DNA of 64,000 bases, from the NCBI GenBank assembly GCA_002426795.1, contig DINQ01000008.1, forward strand, positions 62,001 to 126,000. The letters run 5' to 3'. This document shows positions 60,547 to 64,000 of this stretch, one piece after another. Numbering within the stretch: position 1 is the stretch's first letter; each line of letters opens with the position of its first letter. Below the pieces are notes generated by a model. It did not search any database. It was given only the letters and a program-made list of their open reading frames with translations, and was not told the origin of the DNA. Made by a program: the position numbers and the translations under genes. The stretch comes from Bacteroidales bacterium UBA5536 (GTDB lineage Bacteria; Bacteroidota; Bacteroidia; Bacteroidales; F082).

Positions 60547-60813
60547 ATGAAAAAAGACATTCACCCAAAGAACTATCGTTTAGTTGTTTTCAAAGATATG
60601 TCGAACGATTACAGCTTCATTACACGTTCGACCATTAACACCAAAGAAAATATCGTTTGGGAAGACGGTAATGAATACCCATTGGTAAAACTTGAAATTT
60701 CGCACATGTCTCACCCGTTCTATACCGGTAAGATGAAACTTGTAGATTCTGCAGGTCGTGTTGACAAGTTCAAAACCAAGTACAAAAAGCACTACGAACA
60801 ACGTACAAAATAG
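60547..60813 (+). CDS. rpmE2: 50S ribosomal protein L31, type B (zinc-free)
   Basis: The 88-residue protein begins MKKDIHPKNYRLVVFKDMSNDYSFITRSTI and includes the conserved LVKLEISHMSHPFYTGKMKLVDSAGRVDKFKTKYKKHY. The CxxC zinc pair of type A L31 is absent, so this is the zinc-independent paralogue. In many bacteria it is a zinc-starvation form, but where it is the only copy it is constitutive; the window cannot tell which applies. It is monocistronic with its own promoter element and terminator. Confidence 0.96.
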   Translation: MKKDIHPKNYRLVVFKDMSNDYSFITRSTINTKENIVWEDGNEYPLVKLEISHMSHPFYTGKMKLVDSAGRVDKFKTKYKKHYEQRTK

Positions 60814-60831
60814 TTTTCAGAACAATCTAAC

Positions 60832-60865
60832 AAGGCCCTTATCCCTTCCGATGAGGGCTTTTTTT
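60832..60865 (+). terminator. Rho-independent terminator after rpmE2
   Basis: An 11-bp stem with G-U pairs (AGGCCCTTATC / GATGAGGGCTT) and a 6-nt loop ends in a T tract. It lies 19 bp after the L31 stop codon. Confidence 0.85.
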
Positions 60866-60922
60866 ATACATGAAAAAAAGTTTTCAACAAACATACAGCT
60901 GATTGACATATTTTATGAACAA

Positions 60923-60955
60923 TTGCATCAATTGGGCGTATAATGCTTATATTTG
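60923..60955 (+). promoter_or_regulatory. Bacteroidota promoter for the GlmU-family gene
   Basis: TTG (60923-60925), a 22-nt spacer and TATATTTG (60948-60955) match the full consensus. The ATG at 60985 is 29 bp further. Confidence 0.62.
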
Positions 60956-60984
60956 TTCAATCACCTTTAATCTTAACGCCGGAT

Positions 60985-62172
60985 ATGAATTACATCCTTT
61001 TTGACAGCACAAACAGAACAAATCTCTTACCATTAACTTTTACTAGACCTGTGGCAGATATTCGCCTGGGCATATTGACAATCAGAGAGAAATGGGAACA
61101 TTACCTGGGACAAAAAACATCAAGTCTCACCGAAGGATATCTTGAAGCAAAATTTCCTACAAAAATAGCCGATAAAAATATTCTTATCAACGGTTCGGTG
61201 TGTCCATCTGATGAACTGCTGGAAGAGATTAACAAGCTGAAAGAGGGGCAAAGACTGGTGAAAGATGACAGTCTGATCGCCATGTTTCAGACTGCAGATT
61301 CCTTGGTCAACTTCACTGAAGACAGCAGCGAGGATGTCGATTCAATTGAGTCGAGTGCAGATTTTATCAAGATTGAGAACCCGTGGGATATTTTTCACCT
61401 GAATGATGTTGCACTTCGAAACGATTTTAAACTGCTGACCCACAACCGGAAATCTCAAAAATTAAGTACCACAAACCGCGTTATAGAACCAGAAAATATC
61501 TTCATTGAAGAAGGTGCAGTAGTAGAATTCGCCATACTGAATGCAAGTACAGGCCCGATTTATATTGGAAAAGATGCTGAAATCATGGAAGGATCAAAAG
61601 TGCGTGGTCCTTTTGCTTTATGCGAACATGCCACCCTAAAAATGGATGCTAAAATCTATGGTGCTACAACCATTGGTCCGCATTCGAAAGTAGGTGGCGA
61701 AGTAAATAATTCAGTTATTTTTGGTTATACCAACAAGGCGCATGATGGCTTCCTCGGAAATTCTGTACTGGGCGAATGGTGCAATCTGGGTGCCGATACT
61801 AATACTTCAAATCTGAAAAATACTTACGAAGAAGTGAAACTTTGGAGCTATGCCGAAGACTCATTTGTTCCAACAGGCCTGCAATTCTGTGGGCTGATTA
61901 TGGGAGACCATTCAAAAAGTGGCATCAACACCATGTTCAATACAGGAACTGTTGTTGGTGTCAATGCAAATATTTTTGGCTCAGGCTTTCAGCGAAATTT
62001 CATCCCTTCTTTTTCCTGGGGAGGTCCACATGGTATGGTCGATTATGACTTTCATAAGGCAGTTAAGATTGCCAAGGCGGTTTACCAACGCCGGAATCTT
62101 AAATTCGATGAGGTTGAAATGGATATCTTAAAAGAAATCTATAGCCTTACTCATAAGAACAGACGAGCCTAA
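60985..62172 (+). CDS. GlmU-family sugar nucleotidyltransferase-like protein with hexapeptide repeats
   Basis: The ATG at 60985 (MNYILFDSTNRTNLLPLTFTRPVADIRLGILTIREKW) gives 395 residues; an in-frame ATG at 60943 lies inside the -35/-10 region and is rejected. The N-terminal half is a diverged nucleotidyltransferase domain without the LxGGxGTRL loop. The C-terminal half is a left-handed beta-helix (IFIEEGAVVEFAILNASTGPIYIGKDAEIMEGSKVRG, HATLKMDAKIYGATTIGPHSKVGGEVNNSVIFG). The family is widespread in Bacteroidota. A role in UDP-GlcNAc or other activated-sugar synthesis is likely; the exact reaction is not known. Confidence 0.9.
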   Translation: MNYILFDSTNRTNLLPLTFTRPVADIRLGILTIREKWEHYLGQKTSSLTEGYLEAKFPTKIADKNILINGSVCPSDELLEEINKLKEGQRLVKDDSLIAMFQTADSLVNFTEDSSEDVDSIESSADFIKIENPWDIFHLNDVALRNDFKLLTHNRKSQKLSTTNRVIEPENIFIEEGAVVEFAILNASTGPIYIGKDAEIMEGSKVRGPFALCEHATLKMDAKIYGATTIGPHSKVGGEVNNSVIFGYTNKAHDGFLGNSVLGEWCNLGADTNTSNLKNTYEEVKLWSYAEDSFVPTGLQFCGLIMGDHSKSGINTMFNTGTVVGVNANIFGSGFQRNFIPSFSWGGPHGMVDYDFHKAVKIAKAVYQRRNLKFDEVEMDILKEIYSLTHKNRRA

Positions 62173-62192
62173 CCTACAATTGGCACATTTAT

Positions 62193-62322
62193 TGACAACT
62201 TATAATTGTCATTTTCTGCGAAAAAGCCGAAGCATTTCTAAATATTTGGAAACAAGAGCTTTTTATGAATAATTGTAATGAAAGCTTTTTGCCGAATGAA
62301 CGAAAATGACAACAAAGTGTCA
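62193..62322 (+). promoter_or_regulatory. Structured leader of lon with nested inverted repeats
   Basis: TTGTCATTTTC (62206-62216) and GAAAATGACAA (62302-62312) form a perfect 11-bp inverted repeat. Inside it, GCGAAAAAGC (62218-62227) can pair with GCTTTTTGC (62284-62292, one bulge) or with an alternative GCTTTTT (62258-62264). Half-sites TGACAA/TTGTCA at 62193-62198 and 62206-62211 (7-nt spacer), and TGACA/TGTCA at 62307-62311 and 62318-62322 (6-nt spacer), form two short palindromes. The region may hold an operator or an RNA attenuator for lon. Confidence 0.45.
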
Positions 62323-62341
62323 ATTTGTCTGAATTAAAACT

Positions 62342-64000
62342 ATGAACAGTATTTTCAATCCGAATAATCCACAATTCTCAGATATTATCGAATCTGATGC
62401 CGAATTTATTCCGCTCCTTTCCCCAGAGGATGAGGAAATTATGAATGCAGAAATCATTCCTGAGGAGCTGGCCATATTGCCATTACGCAATGCAGTGCTA
62501 TTTCCGGGGGTGGTAATTCCTATTACAGTAGGTAGAGATAAATCGATTAAACTGGTGAAAGATGCCTACCGCAAGAAATCAGTCATTGGGGTCGTGGCTC
62601 AAAAAGATCCACAGGTCGAAGATCCGACTTTCAATGATTTGAATCAGGTGGGTACAGTGGCCAATATCATTAAAACCTTGCAGATGCCTGACGGAAATAC
62701 TACCGTAATTATTCAGGGCAAGAAACGCTTCAGGCTGCTCGAAATCACCCAGGACGAACCCTACTTCAAAGCCAGGGTTGAATCGTTTGAGAGAAATGCT
62801 GAAGCACCAGTCGACCAGAAATTTCAAGCCCTGATTCAGTCGCTTAAAGATTTATCATTGCAAATCATCAACAAATCTCCCAATATCCCTTCTGAGGCTT
62901 CTTTCGCAATTAAAAACATTGAAAGCCCTGGTTTTTTGGTTAATTTTGTATCGAGCAATTTGAATATTACACTGGCAGAAAAGCAACAATTGCTTGAGAT
63001 TTCGGATATGCGTCAACGTGCCAACAAGGTACTTGAAGCACTTACAAAAGAATTGCAGATGTTGGATTTGAAACATCAAATTCAAAGCAAAGTAAAAACA
63101 GACCTTGATAAACAACAACGCGATTATTTGCTCAATCAGCAGCTTAAAACCATTCAGGAAGAATTGGGAGGCACCCCAAATGAACTTGATATCAAGGATT
63201 TGAAACAAAAAGCGGAAAAGAAGAAGTGGAGTAAAGAAGTCAAAAGTGTTTTCGAGAGGGAATTACAGAAATTTCAACGGATGAATCCGCAGGCAGCCGA
63301 ATACGGTATTCAGCACAATTATCTGGAATATTTGGTCGATCTGCCATGGAATGAATTTACTTCAGATAACCTCGACCTTAAACATGCACAAAAAGTGCTG
63401 GATCATGATCACTTTGGGCTCGAGAAAGTGAAAGATCGTATTATTGAACATTTGGCCGTACACAAACTCAAGCAGGATTTAAAATCACCTATTCTCTGCC
63501 TCGTCGGACCTCCCGGTGTTGGAAAAACTTCTTTGGGAAAATCTATTGCCAGAGCGCTCAACCGCAAGTACATACGTATGTCACTCGGCGGTTTGCGCGA
63601 CGAATCAGAATTGCGCGGACACAGGAAAACTTACATTGGTGCGATGCCCGGGCGCATCATCCAGAACCTACGTAAAGTAAAATCCTCCAACCCGGTTTTT
63701 GTTCTAGATGAAATCGATAAGGTAAGCGGAAACAATATCAATGGTGATCCGCAGGCAGCTTTGTTGGAGGTGCTTGATCCTGAACAGAATAATGCCTTTT
63801 ACGACAACTTTCTTGAGATGGAATATGATCTCTCGAAAGTGATGTTCATTGCCACAGCAAACACTCTGAGCAGTATTCATCCAGCACTTCGCGACCGCAT
63901 GGAAGTGATTGACCTGAGTGGTTATCTCCTGGAAGAAAAAGTGGAGATTGCGCGTAAGCACCTGATCACGAAGCAACTGACTGAACATGGTTTAAGTCGG
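62342..64000 (+). CDS. lon: Lon protease (endopeptidase La), 3' truncated by window end
   Basis: The ATP-dependent protease degrades misfolded and regulatory proteins in the cytoplasm. The visible 553 codons encode the N-terminal substrate-binding domain (ILPLRNAVLFPGVVIPITVGRDKSI from about residue 45), a coiled-coil region, and the AAA+ module. The module has Walker A GPPGVGKTSLGKSIA (389-403), RMSLGGLRDESELRGHRKTYIGAMPGRII and Walker B VFVLDEIDKV. The Ser-Lys catalytic domain is outside the window. The start ATG at 62342 gives a MNSIFNPNNPQFSDIIESDA leader, longer than in E. coli but usual for Bacteroidota. The upstream region is richly structured. Confidence 0.97.
   Translation, partial: MNSIFNPNNPQFSDIIESDAEFIPLLSPEDEEIMNAEIIPEELAILPLRNAVLFPGVVIPITVGRDKSIKLVKDAYRKKSVIGVVAQKDPQVEDPTFNDLNQVGTVANIIKTLQMPDGNTTVIIQGKKRFRLLEITQDEPYFKARVESFERNAEAPVDQKFQALIQSLKDLSLQIINKSPNIPSEASFAIKNIESPGFLVNFVSSNLNITLAEKQQLLEISDMRQRANKVLEALTKELQMLDLKHQIQSKVKTDLDKQQRDYLLNQQLKTIQEELGGTPNELDIKDLKQKAEKKKWSKEVKSVFERELQKFQRMNPQAAEYGIQHNYLEYLVDLPWNEFTSDNLDLKHAQKVLDHDHFGLEKVKDRIIEHLAVHKLKQDLKSPILCLVGPPGVGKTSLGKSIARALNRKYIRMSLGGLRDESELRGHRKTYIGAMPGRIIQNLRKVKSSNPVFVLDEIDKVSGNNINGDPQAALLEVLDPEQNNAFYDNFLEMEYDLSKVMFIATANTLSSIHPALRDRMEVIDLSGYLLEEKVEIARKHLITKQLTEHGLSR

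Noticed and set aside
60943..60984. Upstream ATG of the GlmU-family ORF
   Set aside because: It lies before the -7 element of the only good promoter, and the family starts with MNYILFD at 60985.
1..64000. CRISPR array, prophage, IS element or integrative element
   Set aside because: No direct-repeat array, transposase, integrase other than the housekeeping XerD, or terminal inverted repeats were seen.

Overview
The window is a contiguous piece of a Bacteroidota chromosome, most like Bacteroidales or Marinilabiliales. This rests on several signs. Many genes are preceded by the Bacteroidota promoter -7 element TAnnTTTG, several with a TTG box 17-23 nt upstream. Shine-Dalgarno sequences are scarce. 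Characteristic proteins include a fused FeoA-FeoB, a TonB receptor with a carboxypeptidase-like N-terminal domain, a GlmU-family hexapeptide protein, DUF3078, a NamZ-type muramidase, a zinc-free type B L31 and SerA with lysine at the catalytic histidine position. No phage, IS element, CRISPR array or rRNA operon was found. There is one tRNA gene (Met-CAT). No gene-free stretch exceeds 300 bases.

Layout. 1-3114: the end of an unrecognised protein, a terminator, then a stress-type group of lipoprotein, ECF sigma factor, membrane anti-sigma candidate and Spy/CpxP-like periplasmic protein. 3111-9721: a GT-C membrane protein, a PatB/MalY C-S lyase, a beta-barrel protein, an SRPBCC-GyrI fusion and an ABC exporter. 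9735-14072 (minus): TonB-dependent receptor, LytS-type histidine kinase and LytTR regulator in one operon. 14248-21714 (minus): LigA, a GT-C enzyme, an HD-like phosphohydrolase, a membrane class III nucleotide cyclase and arginine deiminase. 21868-26386 (minus): YbaK-type deacylase, TolB-like lipoprotein and UvrA. 26577-30906 (plus): ECF sigma factor, a small protein, Nth, Bcp, RecA and a TPR lipoprotein. 30910-35106: HPt protein, FeoAB, DUF5063 protein and a GreA-like factor.

35099-42434 (minus) is an envelope-sugar block: Ugd, UDP-glucuronate decarboxylase, RfbD, a degenerate GxxExxY protein, phosphohexomutase and a BamA/TamA-like outer membrane protein. 42542-49285 holds a DUF3078 protein, a prokaryotic glutamate-receptor-like potassium channel, an S9 peptidase, a clan GH-A-like glycosidase and tRNA-Met. 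49473-53691 holds a DUF1573 protein, an aminotransferase, NamZ and a LolC/E-type permease. 53780-59209 holds a small unknown protein and then (minus) SerC, SerA, a four-helix-bundle protein, DUF1015, a 58-aa winged-helix protein and XerD. 59352-64000 (plus) holds a LuxC-like acyl-CoA reductase, L31, the GlmU-family protein and Lon, which runs off the window end.

Most of the window is housekeeping. The most notable gene is the GluR0-like channel at 43611-44708, which combines an amino-acid-receptor signature with a TVGYGD potassium filter. Secondary points of interest are the structured lon leader, a hairpin that could mask the ribosome site of the second ECF sigma gene, the arcA-cyclase-HD operon, the TonB receptor/LytS/LytTR operon, and two small accessory genes (GxxExxY and four-helix bundle) lodged inside conserved operons. 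All family assignments come from reading motifs by eye; no database search was run.
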